From assembly GCF_025290835.2 (NCBI RefSeq), contig NZ_JAOCQD020000001.1, positions 496,001-560,000 on the forward strand: 64,000 nucleotides of DNA, read 5' to 3'. Of this stretch, positions 12,330 to 20,694 are shown piece by piece. The DNA comes from Aquabacterium sp. OR-4. Lineage in GTDB: Bacteria > Pseudomonadota > Gammaproteobacteria > Burkholderiales > Burkholderiaceae_C. A program made the position numbers and the translations under genes. Positions within the stretch are counted from its first letter, which is position 1. Each line of letters opens with the position of its first letter. Under the pieces are notes generated by a model. It had not been told where the DNA came from. It did not search any database and saw only the letters and a list, made by a program, of their open reading frames with translations.

Positions 12330-13306
12330 TGCAACAGGCCCGGCCCACCGCCATCCCCCAGGGGGATCGCCCGACGGCCGCGGTGGGCGAGGGGCTCGCG
12401 GTGAGCGGGCCGAGCGCCGGGCCGCTCCCAAGCCGGCCCGCCATCCCCGCGGGGAATCGCCCGACGGCCGCGGCGGGCGAGGGGCTCGCAGTGAGCGGGC
12501 CGAGCGCCGGGCCGCTCCCAAGCCGGCCCGCCATCCCCTTGGGGGATCGCCCGACGCTCGCGGCGGGCGAGGGGCTCCATGTCACCGGTTTGCAAAAACG
12601 CTACGGCTCGCGCCAGGTGGTCAAGGATGTGCGCCTGGCGGTGGGCGCCGGCGAGGTGGTGGGCCTGCTAGGCCCCAATGGCGCGGGCAAGACCACCACC
12701 TTCTACATGGTGGTGGGCCTGGTGCGGGCCGATGCCGGCGAGATCCACATCGATGGCGTGGCGGTGCAGGCCAAGCCCATCCATCAGCGCGCGCGCATGG
12801 GCCTGAGCTACCTGCCGCAGGAAGCCTCGATCTTCCGCAAGCTCACGGTCGAGGAGAACGTGCGTGCGGTGCTCGAGCTGCAGGTGGGGGCCGATGGTCG
12901 GCCGCTGGGCGCGGCCGAGATCCAGCAGCGGCTTGACGGCCTGCTGCACGACCTGAGCATCGAGAAGCTGCGCGAATCGCCGGCGCCGGCGCTGTCGGGC
13001 GGTGAGCGGCGGCGCGTGGAGATCGCCCGCGCGCTGGCCACGCAGCCGCGCTTCATCCTGCTCGACGAGCCCTTTGCCGGCGTCGACCCGATCGCGGTGA
13101 TCGAGATCCAGCGCATCATCGGTTTTCTCAAGCAGCGCGGCATCGGTGTGCTGATCACCGACCACAACGTGCGCGAGATGCTGGGCATCTGCGACCGCGC
13201 GTACATCATCAGCGAAGGCCGTGTGCTGGCCGAAGGCACGCCGTCCGAGATTGTCGAGAACGCCGACGTGCGCCGGGTGTATCTCGGCGAGCACTTCAAG
13301 ATGTGA
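12329..13306 (+). CDS. lptB: LPS export ABC transporter ATPase LptB with a repeat-derived N-terminal extension
   Basis: The last ~240 residues are a canonical Lpt[10 protein letters not shown] Walker A, Q-loop LPQEAS, signature [15 protein letters not shown], Walker [13 protein letters not shown] and the switch His in ITDHNVREM. It powers LPS extraction with LptFG at the inner membrane. The total is 325 residues against about 240 in the family. The extra ~83 are Pro/Gly-rich and encoded by the tandem 90 bp repeat (unit [21 protein letters not shown]...). The ATG at 12329 overlaps the lptA stop (TGATG). Other in-frame starts are GTG 12401 and 12491, both inside the repeat. The ATG at 12579, next to the repeat's GAGGGG box, is out of frame. 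The true N-terminus is therefore uncertain; the core assignment is not. Confidence 0.93.
   Translation: MQQARPTAIPQGDRPTAAVGEGLAVSGPSAGPLPSRPAIPAGNRPTAAAGEGLAVSGPSAGPLPSRPAIPLGDRPTLAAGEGLHVTGLQKRYGSRQVVKDVRLAVGAGEVVGLLGPNGAGKTTTFYMVVGLVRADAGEIHIDGVAVQAKPIHQRARMGLSYLPQEASIFRKLTVEENVRAVLELQVGADGRPLGAAEIQQRLDGLLHDLSIEKLRESPAPALSGGERRRVEIARALATQPRFILLDEPFAGVDPIAVIEIQRIIGFLKQRGIGVLITDHNVREMLGICDRAYIISEGRVLAEGTPSEIVENADVRRVYLGEHFKM
12338..12578 (+). repeat. Dispersed start-codon element, tandem copies B (inside the lptB reading frame)
   Basis: One partial and two further copies repeat with a 90 bp period (GTGAGCGGGC at 12401 and 12491). Each has ATCCCC...GGGGAT, CGCCCG...CGGGCG and GAGGGGCTC boxes as in copy A. 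Because 90 is divisible by three, all copies read in the same frame and form the N-terminal extension of LptB. Confidence 0.85.
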
Positions 13307-13325
13307 GCTTGGGCGGAAAGCAGTC

Positions 13326-14870
13326 ATGAAACCGTCCCTACAGGTCCGCCTGTCGCAGCACCTGGCGCTGACGCCCCAGCTGCAGCAATCGATCCGCCTG
13401 CTGCAGTTGTCCACGCTGGAGCTGCACCAGGAAATCGAGCAGATGCTCGAGGCCAACCCCTTTCTCGAGGCCGAAGAGGGGGGCGACGATTCACTGGCCT
13501 ACGGCCTCGAGCGCGTGGCCGCCACGCCCGAGAGCGGCGCCGGTGCCGAGCGCGAGAAAGAGCGCCAGAGCGAGCGCGACGACGCCGGCACCGAAGAGCC
13601 CGCGGGCGTGGATGCCGCCGAGTTTGGCGCCACCGAGCGCGACGACTGGGAAAACGGCACCGAGCGCGACGACTTTGATGGCATCCGCGAGGCCCCGTCC
13701 AACAGCCCCTCGGGCAGTGGCGGCGACGACGATTTCGAGCCGGTGGACGCCGCCAGCAGCGGCCCCTCGCTGCAGGATCACCTGCGCCGGCAGCTGCTGG
13801 GCATGCGCCTGTCCGACGAGGACGCGGCCACCGTGATGGTGCTGATCGAAAGCCTCAACGAGGACGGCTGGCTGGCCGACCCGCTGGAGGAGATCGCCGC
13901 CCGCGTGGCCGACAGCCTGGGCGTGGCCGAAGACGACCTGGAAGAGCGCGAAGACCTGTTTGGGCGCCTGCGCTGCGGCCTGAAGTGGCTGCAAAGCCTC
14001 GAGCCCACCGGCGTGGGCGCGGCCAATCTGGGCGAGTGCCTGGTGCTGCAGCTGCGCGAGCGGCCCGCCAGCCCCGCGCGCAAGCTGGCCATGCGCGTGA
14101 GCGAACAGCACCTCGATCTGCTGGCGCGGCGCGACATGAAGAAGCTCACGCAGGCCACCGGCGCCGATGAAGCCCTGCTGCGCGAGGCGCAGGCGCTGAT
14201 CCTGAGCTGCGAGCCCAAGCCGGGCCGGCCGTTCACGCGCGCCGAGGCCAACATCATCGTGCCCGATGTCATCGTGCAGAAGGCGGGCCGCGGCTGGAAG
14301 GCCGTGCTCAACCCCGACGTGATGCCCAAGCTGAAGATCAACGATCTGTATGCGCAGGCCATTCGCGGCCAGCGCAACGGCTCGGCGGGCGGGCTGTCGT
14401 CGCGGCTGCAGGAGGCGCGCTGGTTCATGAAGAACATCCTGCAGCGCTTTGACACCATCCTGCGCGTCAGCCAGGCCATCGTCGAGCGGCAGAAGGGCTT
14501 CTTCACCCATGGCGAGATCGCGATGAAGCCGCTGGTGTTGCGCGAGATCGCCGACGAGCTGGGCCTGCACGAGAGCACCATCTCGCGCGTGACCACCGCC
14601 AAGTACATGAACACGCCGTTCGGCACCTTCGAGCTGAAGTACTTCTTCGGCTCGAGCCTGAACACCGAGGCGGGCGGCAACGCCAGCTCCACCGCCGTGC
14701 GCGCGCTGATCAAGCAGCTGGTCGGCAACGAAGACCCGGCCAAGCCGCTGTCGGACAGCCAGCTCTCGGACATGCTGTCCGAGCAGGGCATCCAGGTGGC
14801 GCGGCGCACGGTGGCCAAATACCGCGAGGCGCTGAAGATCGCGCCCGCCAACCTGCGCAAGGCACTTTGA
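13326..14870 (+). CDS. rpoN: RNA polymerase sigma-54 factor
   Basis: A 514-residue RpoN. Region I is the Gln/Leu-rich N-terminus (MKPSLQVRLSQHLALTPQLQQSIRLLQLS) that contacts enhancer-binding activators. Region II is a long acidic stretch (about 55-150). It is followed by the core-binding domain and the DNA-binding domain with the near-invariant RpoN box ARRTVAKYREAL close to the C-terminus. It directs transcription from -24/-12 promoters. The start at ATG 13326 follows GGAAAG and lies 19 bp after lptB. The lptB-rpoN linkage is typical of proteobacteria, although hpf and ptsN do not follow here. Confidence 0.97.
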   Translation: MKPSLQVRLSQHLALTPQLQQSIRLLQLSTLELHQEIEQMLEANPFLEAEEGGDDSLAYGLERVAATPESGAGAEREKERQSERDDAGTEEPAGVDAAEFGATERDDWENGTERDDFDGIREAPSNSPSGSGGDDDFEPVDAASSGPSLQDHLRRQLLGMRLSDEDAATVMVLIESLNEDGWLADPLEEIAARVADSLGVAEDDLEEREDLFGRLRCGLKWLQSLEPTGVGAANLGECLVLQLRERPASPARKLAMRVSEQHLDLLARRDMKKLTQATGADEALLREAQALILSCEPKPGRPFTRAEANIIVPDVIVQKAGRGWKAVLNPDVMPKLKINDLYAQAIRGQRNGSAGGLSSRLQEARWFMKNILQRFDTILRVSQAIVERQKGFFTHGEIAMKPLVLREIADELGLHESTISRVTTAKYMNTPFGTFELKYFFGSSLNTEAGGNASSTAVRALIKQLVGNEDPAKPLSDSQLSDMLSEQGIQVARRTVAKYREALKIAPANLRKAL

Positions 14871-16330
14871 CCAAGACCCCACGCCCGCCGATCGGCGGCT
14901 ACAAGACGCAGCGCCACGACGAGGCGCGCGGCCCCGGCGCACGCCCCGGCCCCGGCGCACAGCGCGGGCCGGGCGCCCCGGTGCGCATTCCGGCCAAGGC
15001 CATTGCGCCGGTGGGCGACACGCCGGTGTCGCTGTTTCTGCCCTGCGCCGCGGGCGTCGAGCCGCTGCTGGCCGACGAGGTGGCGGCCCTGCTGGGCGTC
15101 GACCGGGCCGTGGTGCCGGCCGATCCGAGCCGGCGCCGCGTGGTCGAGCAGCGTGGTGGCGTGCAGGTGCTGGGCGATGCCCGCGTGGCCATGCAGCTCA
15201 ACCTGCACAGCCGCCTGGCGCAGCGCGTGCTGTGGCCGCTGGCCTTCGGCCCCTACGACAGCGAGCACGACCTGTACGACCTGGCGCGCCGCGTGCCCTG
15301 GGCCGACTGGATCACGCCCGAGCAGACCCTGCGCATCGACACCAGCGCGCAGCGCAGCCCGCTGCACAGCCTGAATTTCGCCACGCTGCGGGTCAAGGAC
15401 GCGGTCTGCGACACCCTGCGCGAGGCCACCGGCAGCCGCCCCAGCGTCGACACCCGCCACCCCGATCTGCCGCTGGTGCTGCACCTCACGGCCGAGACCG
15501 CGTCGCTGTATGCCGACACCTCGGGCGAGGCGCTGTTCAAGCGCGGCTGGCGCGACGAGCGCGACGGTGGCCTGAAGGGCGAGGCGCCGCTGAAGGAAAC
15601 CCTGGCCGCGGCCATGCTGGCGGCCGCCGGCTGGCGCGGCCGCGCCGAAGACGGTGCGCTGCTCGACCCCTGCTGCGGTGCCGGCACCATCGCCATCGAG
15701 GCCGCGCAGATCGCCTGCGGCATCGCGCCGGGCAGCAAGCGCCGCTTCGCCTTTGAGCGCATGCTGCCGTTCCGCAGCCAGCTCGCGGCCTGGGGCCAGC
15801 TGAAGGCCGATGCCCAGGCCCAGGTGCATGCGCCGGCGGTGGCCATCCATGCCGGCGACGTGAGCTTTCGCATGACCGACTTTGCCGCGCGCAATGCCCA
15901 GCGCGCCGGCGTGGCCGAGGCCATCCAGTTCAAGACCGCCGATGCCCTGCAGCGCCCGCCGCCGGGCGAGCGCGGCGTGCTGGTGTTCAACCCGCCCTAT
16001 GGCGAGCGCATCGAGGCCAAGGGCTCGCGCGGTGAGCGCGGCGCCGAGCGCGCCATGCGCGAGGGCTTCGATGCCGCACCGGATGCCGCACCCGGCGCGG
16101 CGCCGGGTGCCGACCCGGCAGGCGCCGCGTTTTTCAGCGGCCTGGCCGCGCACTGGAAGCGCGCCTACGCCGGCTGGACCGCCTGGGTGCTCAGCCCCGA
16201 CATGAAGCTGCCCCAGGCCCTGCGCCTGAAGGAAGCCCGCCGCGTGCCGATGTGGAACGGCCCGATCGAGTGCCGGCTGTTCCGCTTCGACCTGGTGGCC
16301 GGCTCGGCACGCGAGCCGCGCGCCGAGTGA
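14867..16330 (+). CDS. THUMP-domain 23S rRNA guanine-N2 methyltransferase (RlmL N-domain/YcbY type)
   Basis: A 487-residue SAM-dependent methyltransferase. A basic, Gly/Pro-rich leader (about 1-50) is followed by a THUMP RNA-binding domain (FLPCAAGVEPLLADEV..., GVQVLGDARVAMQLNLHSRLAQRVL) and a Rossmann methyltransferase with SAM motif DPCCGAGTIAIEAA and catalytic NPPYGER. This matches the m2G2445-type enzymes of the Trm-G10/RlmL group, without the RlmK half. The start is a TTG overlapping the rpoN stop (TTGA), implying translational coupling. GTG codons near residue 50 are alternatives. A low-complexity Ala/Pro insertion lies at about 395-420. Confidence 0.85.
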   Translation: MTKTPRPPIGGYKTQRHDEARGPGARPGPGAQRGPGAPVRIPAKAIAPVGDTPVSLFLPCAAGVEPLLADEVAALLGVDRAVVPADPSRRRVVEQRGGVQVLGDARVAMQLNLHSRLAQRVLWPLAFGPYDSEHDLYDLARRVPWADWITPEQTLRIDTSAQRSPLHSLNFATLRVKDAVCDTLREATGSRPSVDTRHPDLPLVLHLTAETASLYADTSGEALFKRGWRDERDGGLKGEAPLKETLAAAMLAAAGWRGRAEDGALLDPCCGAGTIAIEAAQIACGIAPGSKRRFAFERMLPFRSQLAAWGQLKADAQAQVHAPAVAIHAGDVSFRMTDFAARNAQRAGVAEAIQFKTADALQRPPPGERGVLVFNPPYGERIEAKGSRGERGAERAMREGFDAAPDAAPGAAPGADPAGAAFFSGLAAHWKRAYAGWTAWVLSPDMKLPQALRLKEARRVPMWNGPIECRLFRFDLVAGSAREPRAE

Positions 16331-16361
16331 GCGTGCTCAGCGGTTCAGCAGGCCGCTGAGC
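16328..16361. terminator. Hairpin at the convergent methyltransferase/YidB gene ends
   Basis: GCTCAGCGG (16335-16343) pairs perfectly with CCGCTGAGC (16353-16361), and a smaller palindrome TGAGC-GT-GCTCA (16328-16339) holds both stop codons. It can serve as a bidirectional terminator, with the larger stem lying inside the end of the YidB-like gene. Confidence 0.5.
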
Positions 16362-16774
16362 CCACCGAGCAGGCTGCCCAGGTCGGGTTGGGCCATGGCG
16401 CCGGCGGCCGGCAGGGCGCCGTTGGGGGTGAGCTTGTCCACCACCTGCGGCAGCAGCTGCGACAGCTGGCCGGCCAGATCACCGGTGTTCAGGCCGGTCT
16501 GCTGGGCCAGCTGGCCGATCAGGTCGCTGCCGAGCGCGCCCTGCAGCGCCTCGGCCGATACCGGCAGGTTGGCGCCGGTGCCGATCCACGACTGCACCGC
16601 ATCGCCCAGGCCGCCCTGCTGCAGCTGCTGCACCAGGCCGCCCAGGCCGCCCACCGGGCTGTTGTTGCCGAGCAGGCCCACCACCAGCTGCAGCAGGTCG
16701 GGCGCGCCGCCTTGTCCGCCCTGGCCCTGCAGTGCGCCCAGCGCGCCGCCAATCACCGAATCGAGCAAACCCAT
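16337..16774 (-). CDS. YidB-like (DUF937) protein
   Basis: A 145-residue Gly/Leu/Gln-rich protein beginning MGLLDSVIGGALGAL, with QSWIGTGANLPVSAEALQGALG in the middle and a second LxQLLPQVVDKLTPNG segment. These are hallmarks of the YidB/DUF937 family, whose function is unknown. No signal peptide or long membrane helix is seen. The start ATG at 16774 has AAAGGGAG about 9 nt upstream and gives the conserved MGLLDSV start, so an ATG three codons earlier was not used. It stands alone, convergent with the methyltransferase gene. Confidence 0.85.
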   Translation of the reverse strand: MGLLDSVIGGALGALQGQGGQGGAPDLLQLVVGLLGNNSPVGGLGGLVQQLQQGGLGDAVQSWIGTGANLPVSAEALQGALGSDLIGQLAQQTGLNTGDLAGQLSQLLPQVVDKLTPNGALPAAGAMAQPDLGSLLGGLSGLLNR

Positions 16775-16888
16775 GTCGTGCACTCCCTTTGCCTTGCGGC
16801 GCTGCCGGTCTTGCGCACCCGACCACCGGGCGCGATGCCGGCCGATTGTGGCCGCCGCGGGGGATGCCGCCCTGCGGCATCGGTCACG

Positions 16889-18106
16889 TCAGTGCGCTGG
16901 CGTGGTGGCCAGGCGCTGCGCGCGCGGCAGCCACAGCAGGGCCAGTCCCATCAGGGCCAGCGGCAGCAGCGCGCCCAGGTTCATGGCGCGCCAGCCCCCG
17001 GTGGTGACGATCACGCCCGAGGCAAACGAGGTCAGCGTCATCGTGGTGTAGACGCAGAAGTCGAGCGCGGCCTGGGCACGGGTCTTTTCCTCGGGCCGCC
17101 AGGTCTCGGTGGCCAGTGTGGTGCCGCCGATGTAGAGGAAGTTCCAGCCCAGGCCCAGGGCCATCAGTGCACCCAGAAAGTGCATCACCTCGTTGCCGGC
17201 CAGCGCAAACACCACGCAGGCCAGGTTGAGCAGCAGGCCCGCGGCCATGATGGCGCCGACGCCAAAGCGCTGGATCAGCCGCCCGGTGACGAAGCTGGGC
17301 GCAAACATGGCCAGCACATGCCACTCGAGCACCAGCGCCGCGGCAGTGAACGGGTGCTGGCACTGCGCCATCGCGATGGGTGTGGCGGCCATCAGCAGGT
17401 TCATCACGCCATAACCGATGGCGCACGCGGCCACGGCGATGATGAACAGCGGCTGGCGCACGATCTCACCCAGCGGCCGGCCCTGCGCTGCCGTGCTGCC
17501 CTGGCCGGGCAAAGGCGGAAAGGGGATGAAGCCCATCACCACCAGGCTCAGCGCCGCCACGGCGGCCAGCGCCAGGTAGGCGCCGGCAAAGGGCGCGCCG
17601 GCCAGCAGGTCGCGGCTGGCGGTGGCCAGGTTGGGGCCCACCACCGCGCCCACGATGCCGGCCGCCAGCACCCAGGAGATGGCGCGCTCCTTGGCCGCGG
17701 GCGGCACCAGCTCCACCGCGGCAAAGCGGTAGAGCGCGCCGTTGGCGTTGTAGAAGCCGGCCAGCAGCGTGGCCGCGCACAGCAGCCAGAAGCTGCCACG
17801 CGCCGCGGCCCAGGCGCACAGCGCGGCACTGACGATGGCCACCAGCAGGCCCAGCTGGAAGCTGCGCTGCCGCCCCCAGCGCCGCTGCACGCGGGCCACG
17901 ATGCCGGTGGCCAGCGCGCCGCCGGCCACATAGCCGGTGATCGGCAGCGTGGCCATCCAGCCCTGCGGTGCCAGGGCCAGGCCCACCAGGCCGTTGATGG
18001 CGATGAAGGTCACGTTGTTGACCATCAGCAGGCCCTGGCAGGTCACCAGCAAGGCCAGGGCGCGGTTCATGGCGGGGTGGGCATCGGTTGGCGACCGGGC
18101 GGCCAT
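16889..18106 (-). CDS. MFS transporter
   Basis: A 405-residue protein with about 12 hydrophobic segments and a basic motif after the second helix (RVQRRWGRQRSF), the major facilitator signature. Halves are separated by a cytoplasmic loop around 205-220 (PGQGSTAAQGRPLGE). The substrate cannot be told from sequence; the overall look is that of drug/metabolite-efflux MFS proteins. The start ATG at 18106 follows the rsmE stop with no gap (TGAATG). An internal ATG 12 codons on (MNRALALLV) would also suit the first helix. It probably forms an operon with rsmE. Confidence 0.88.
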   Translation of the reverse strand: MAARSPTDAHPAMNRALALLVTCQGLLMVNNVTFIAINGLVGLALAPQGWMATLPITGYVAGGALATGIVARVQRRWGRQRSFQLGLLVAIVSAALCAWAAARGSFWLLCAATLLAGFYNANGALYRFAAVELVPPAAKERAISWVLAAGIVGAVVGPNLATASRDLLAGAPFAGAYLALAAVAALSLVVMGFIPFPPLPGQGSTAAQGRPLGEIVRQPLFIIAVAACAIGYGVMNLLMAATPIAMAQCQHPFTAAALVLEWHVLAMFAPSFVTGRLIQRFGVGAIMAAGLLLNLACVVFALAGNEVMHFLGALMALGLGWNFLYIGGTTLATETWRPEEKTRAQAALDFCVYTTMTLTSFASGVIVTTGGWRAMNLGALLPLALMGLALLWLPRAQRLATTPAH

Positions 18107-18856
18107 TCAGGCGCCCGCGGCCAGGGCGGCGATCACCGCCAGCGCGGCCAGCGGCGCGGTGTCGGCACGCAGCACGCGCGGGCCCAGCGACACCGGCGCA
18201 AAGCCGGCGCGGGCCGCGGCCTGCTGCTCGGCCGGGCTCAGGCCGCCTTCGGGGCCGCTCAGCAGCACCCAGTGGGTGCCCGCAGGGGCCGCGTCGACCA
18301 AGCTGCGCAGCGGTGGTGCGGTGGCGTCCAGGCTCAGCTGCAGGCCGCGGGCGCCGGGCCCGGCGGCGGCCAGTGCGCCGGGCAGCCAGGCGGCCAGCGG
18401 CTGCGGCGCGGCAATGGCGGGCACGCGGTTGCGCCCGCTTTGCTCGCAGGCCGACACGGCCACCGCCTGCCAGTGCGCGGCCTTGCGCTCGGCGCGCTCG
18501 CCGGCCACGCGCAGCACCGAGCGCTCGGTCATCAGCGGCACGATGGCCGCGGCGCCCAGCTCGGTGGCCTTCTCGATCAGCGTGTCCATGCGCTCGTTGG
18601 CCGGCATGCCGGGCGCCAGCGTCACCGGCTGCGGCAGCTCGAGATCGCGGGCCTCGTGGGCAATGGCGCGGGCCGTCACCTCGCGGCGGCCCATGGCCAG
18701 CACCTCGGCCTGCCACTGGCCGCCCTGGCCATCGAACAGGGTCAGCGCATCGCCGGGCTGCAGGCGCAGCACCTGCACGTGGCGGGTGGCATTGGGGGGC
18801 AGCGCCAGTTCGGCGCCAGGGGCGAGCGGGGTGTCGACGTGCAGACGGGGCGGCAT
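18107..18856 (-). CDS. rsmE: 16S rRNA (uracil-1498-N3) methyltransferase RsmE
   Basis: A 249-residue SPOUT-class methyltransferase. An N-terminal PUA-like domain (MPPRLHVDTPLAPGAELALPP, HVQVLRLQPGDALTLFDG) is followed by the SPOUT domain with ATELGAAAIVPLMTERSV, SACEQSGRNRVP, a VLLSGPEGGLSPAE SAM-binding knot and a final LGPRVLRADTAPLAALA motif. All family landmarks are present. It methylates U1498 of 16S rRNA in the 30S subunit. The next gene begins immediately after its stop. Confidence 0.96.
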   Translation of the reverse strand: MPPRLHVDTPLAPGAELALPPNATRHVQVLRLQPGDALTLFDGQGGQWQAEVLAMGRREVTARAIAHEARDLELPQPVTLAPGMPANERMDTLIEKATELGAAAIVPLMTERSVLRVAGERAERKAAHWQAVAVSACEQSGRNRVPAIAAPQPLAAWLPGALAAAGPGARGLQLSLDATAPPLRSLVDAAPAGTHWVLLSGPEGGLSPAEQQAAARAGFAPVSLGPRVLRADTAPLAALAVIAALAAGA

Positions 18857-18878
18857 AGGGCAGGCGCTTCGGAAAATC

Positions 18879-19919
18879 TCAAACCACGAATCGACGCAGG
18901 ACGGGCGCCTTCAAGGCCCCTCTGACAAGGACCCCGGAGATCACCATCACCCAGGCCACGAAGCCAAGCTCCCAGGCGGCCGAGTCGACGGCCAGCCGGG
19001 CAGGCGTGAGCGCGCCGATGACTGGAATGTGCATCAAGTAGATGCCCATGGACATTCTGCCCAGGGCCGGCAGCGGCGTGCCGGCGCCGAAGTTCGGCCT
19101 CTGCCGCGCCACGGCCAGCACGGCCACGCTCAGTGGCAGCGTGGCCAGCAGGTAGGGCCTTTCACGGAACGCCTCGCCGTGCAGGGCCGACAGGAGCGTG
19201 GTCTCGACGAACATCAGGGCCAGCGGCAGGCCCAGTGCGGCGACGGCGCCCATGCGTCGCGGCGGTGAACGCGCCAGGGCGTGGCCGGCCAAGACAAACG
19301 CGGTGGCGATGAACGGGCCGCGATGCTCGAGAAGCTGCGCCGTCGTGGCGCTGCCGATGGGCACGGCATAGGCACCCATGGCCAAGGCGGCCAGGTAGGA
19401 CAGGGCCGCGATGGCCGCCATCCAGGCGCGGGCCAGGCCGAGGCGGACCAGCAGGGCCAGCACGCTGACCGCCCAGATCAGCGAGACGAGAAACCAGAGC
19501 GGCGTGGCGCTGGTTCTGAACAGGAACAGATCGGGGCGATGGACGGCAAACGAGGGGATGGCCAGCGCGTTCCACAACAGCGGCTTCACACTGCCGGCCT
19601 GCCAGACATGGAAGAGCCAGTTCCCCTGGAAGCAGCCGTTGACGAGGGTCCAGGCGCCCAGCAGCAGGGCCAGGCGCCTGACATAGCGTTGCCAGACCGC
19701 ACCGGGCGCGTGGCTGCCCATGCGCTCGCTCAGCAAGAAGCCGGCAGCCAGGAAGAAGAACGGCACCGCGAACGACGCACATTGCTGGATGACATGGCCC
19801 GCCAGCTGCCAGCTGGCCGAGGCCGGGCGGGAGCGGTGGAACGGTTCGGTGTGGATCGCGACAACCGCGATCAGCGCCATGCCCTTGACTGAATCGATCG
19901 ATACCACCCGGTCTCGCAC
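18879..19919 (-). CDS. Acyltransferase family 3 membrane protein
   Basis: A 346-residue protein with about ten hydrophobic segments and the N-terminal acyltransferase-3 signature VVSIDSVKGMALIAVVAIHTEPF, where the His after the first helix is the likely catalytic residue. The C-terminal LGRMSMGIYLMHIPVIGAL is also typical (S-x-GIYL-x-H). Such proteins O-acylate surface glycans or other exported acceptors, but the acceptor here is unknown. The reading frame appears slightly less GC-rich than its neighbours. It is followed by rsmE on the same strand after 22 bp, so cotranscription is possible. Confidence 0.85.
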   Translation of the reverse strand: MRDRVVSIDSVKGMALIAVVAIHTEPFHRSRPASASWQLAGHVIQQCASFAVPFFFLAAGFLLSERMGSHAPGAVWQRYVRRLALLLGAWTLVNGCFQGNWLFHVWQAGSVKPLLWNALAIPSFAVHRPDLFLFRTSATPLWFLVSLIWAVSVLALLVRLGLARAWMAAIAALSYLAALAMGAYAVPIGSATTAQLLEHRGPFIATAFVLAGHALARSPPRRMGAVAALGLPLALMFVETTLLSALHGEAFRERPYLLATLPLSVAVLAVARQRPNFGAGTPLPALGRMSMGIYLMHIPVIGALTPARLAVDSAAWELGFVAWVMVISGVLVRGALKAPVLRRFVV

Positions 19920-20045
19920 ATGCCCCCCCGAAGCGCAGCCTGAACCGCGCAGGGGCAGGGTATCGGAGTCAGTGGCAGGCAGGCGTCACGGCTGGTGTCC
20001 GCCGGCTGCATGCCCGGGGCACTGCTGCCGCAGCGCCGCGGCAGC

Positions 20046-20105
20046 GACCGGCCGTTCAGCGATCGGCCGTTCAGCGGACGGCCGCTCAGCGATCGGCCGC
20101 TTCGG
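20046..20105. repeat. 15 bp tandem repeat x4 at a gene 3' end
   Basis: Four units of GATCGGCCGTTCAGC-type sequence run without spacers. On the minus strand three units each end in an in-frame TGA, so the stop codon of the unknown gene (20086) is backed by two further stops in register. Confidence 0.8.
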
Positions 20106-20694
20106 GTGCGGCCAGGCCCTCGGCCAGCGCCTGCGCGGCGGCATCGCCCGCGGCCTCGCGCACCTGCTCGACGAAGCGCAGCGCCAGCGTGCGGGCTTCG
20201 TCAGGGCCGGCGCAGCGCTCCATCTCGAGGATCAGCTTGTAACCCTTGATCAGGCCCAGCTGCGGCCGGGCCTGCGCGGTGATGCGCTCGTACAGCGTGC
20301 GGTAGCTCAGGCTGGCCAGCGCCTGGGACAGCGGGATGCGTGGCGCAGCAGCCGCCGCAGCGGGCGCGGTGCCCGTCACCACGGCGGCAAGCGCGGCCGG
20401 CAGGGCCGGCGTGGCGGGCCGGGGCGCGGTGGCATCGGCCACGCCCACCAGGCCGGCGGCCAGCAGCGTGCGCAGCGCCTCGGGGCCGCAGCCCTGCACC
20501 ATGGCCATCCAGGCCGCGGCCGGCCGGCCCGGCTCGATGATCAGCAGCAGATTGCGCGCGCCGCGCGACAGCGTCAGCGTGCGGCCACGCACCTCGGCGT
20601 GGCCGGCATCGGTCTTGGCATAACGCGCACCGGTGTCCGGTGCGGGCTCGTCCTGCGGTACCGCGGCTGGCGAATCGGCGGCGGCGGCGCTCAC
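20086..20694 (-). CDS. Uncharacterised protein translationally coupled to fadD
   Basis: A 202-residue protein I do not recognise as a named family. The first ~40 residues are Ala/Pro-rich. Residues 40-95 (VRGRTLTLSRGARNLLLIIEPGRP...LRTLLAAGLVG) resemble small winged-helix-like modules seen in betaproteobacterial regulators. An Ala-rich linker follows, then an alpha-helical C-terminus (SYRTLYERITAQARPQLG, YKLILEMERCAGPDEARTLALRFVEQV). No signal or membrane segment is present. The start is a GTG overlapping the fadD TGA (GTGA), which fixes it and implies coupled translation. The 3' end lies inside a 15 bp tandem repeat. Confidence 0.7.
   Translation of the reverse strand: MSAAAADSPAAVPQDEPAPDTGARYAKTDAGHAEVRGRTLTLSRGARNLLLIIEPGRPAAAWMAMVQGCGPEALRTLLAAGLVGVADATAPRPATPALPAALAAVVTGTAPAAAAAAPRIPLSQALASLSYRTLYERITAQARPQLGLIKGYKLILEMERCAGPDEARTLALRFVEQVREAAGDAAAQALAEGLAAPEAADR

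Noticed and set aside
16388..18925. Open frame of about 845 codons on the plus strand over the YidB, MFS and rsmE genes
   Set aside because: Antisense shadow of three well-supported minus-strand genes.
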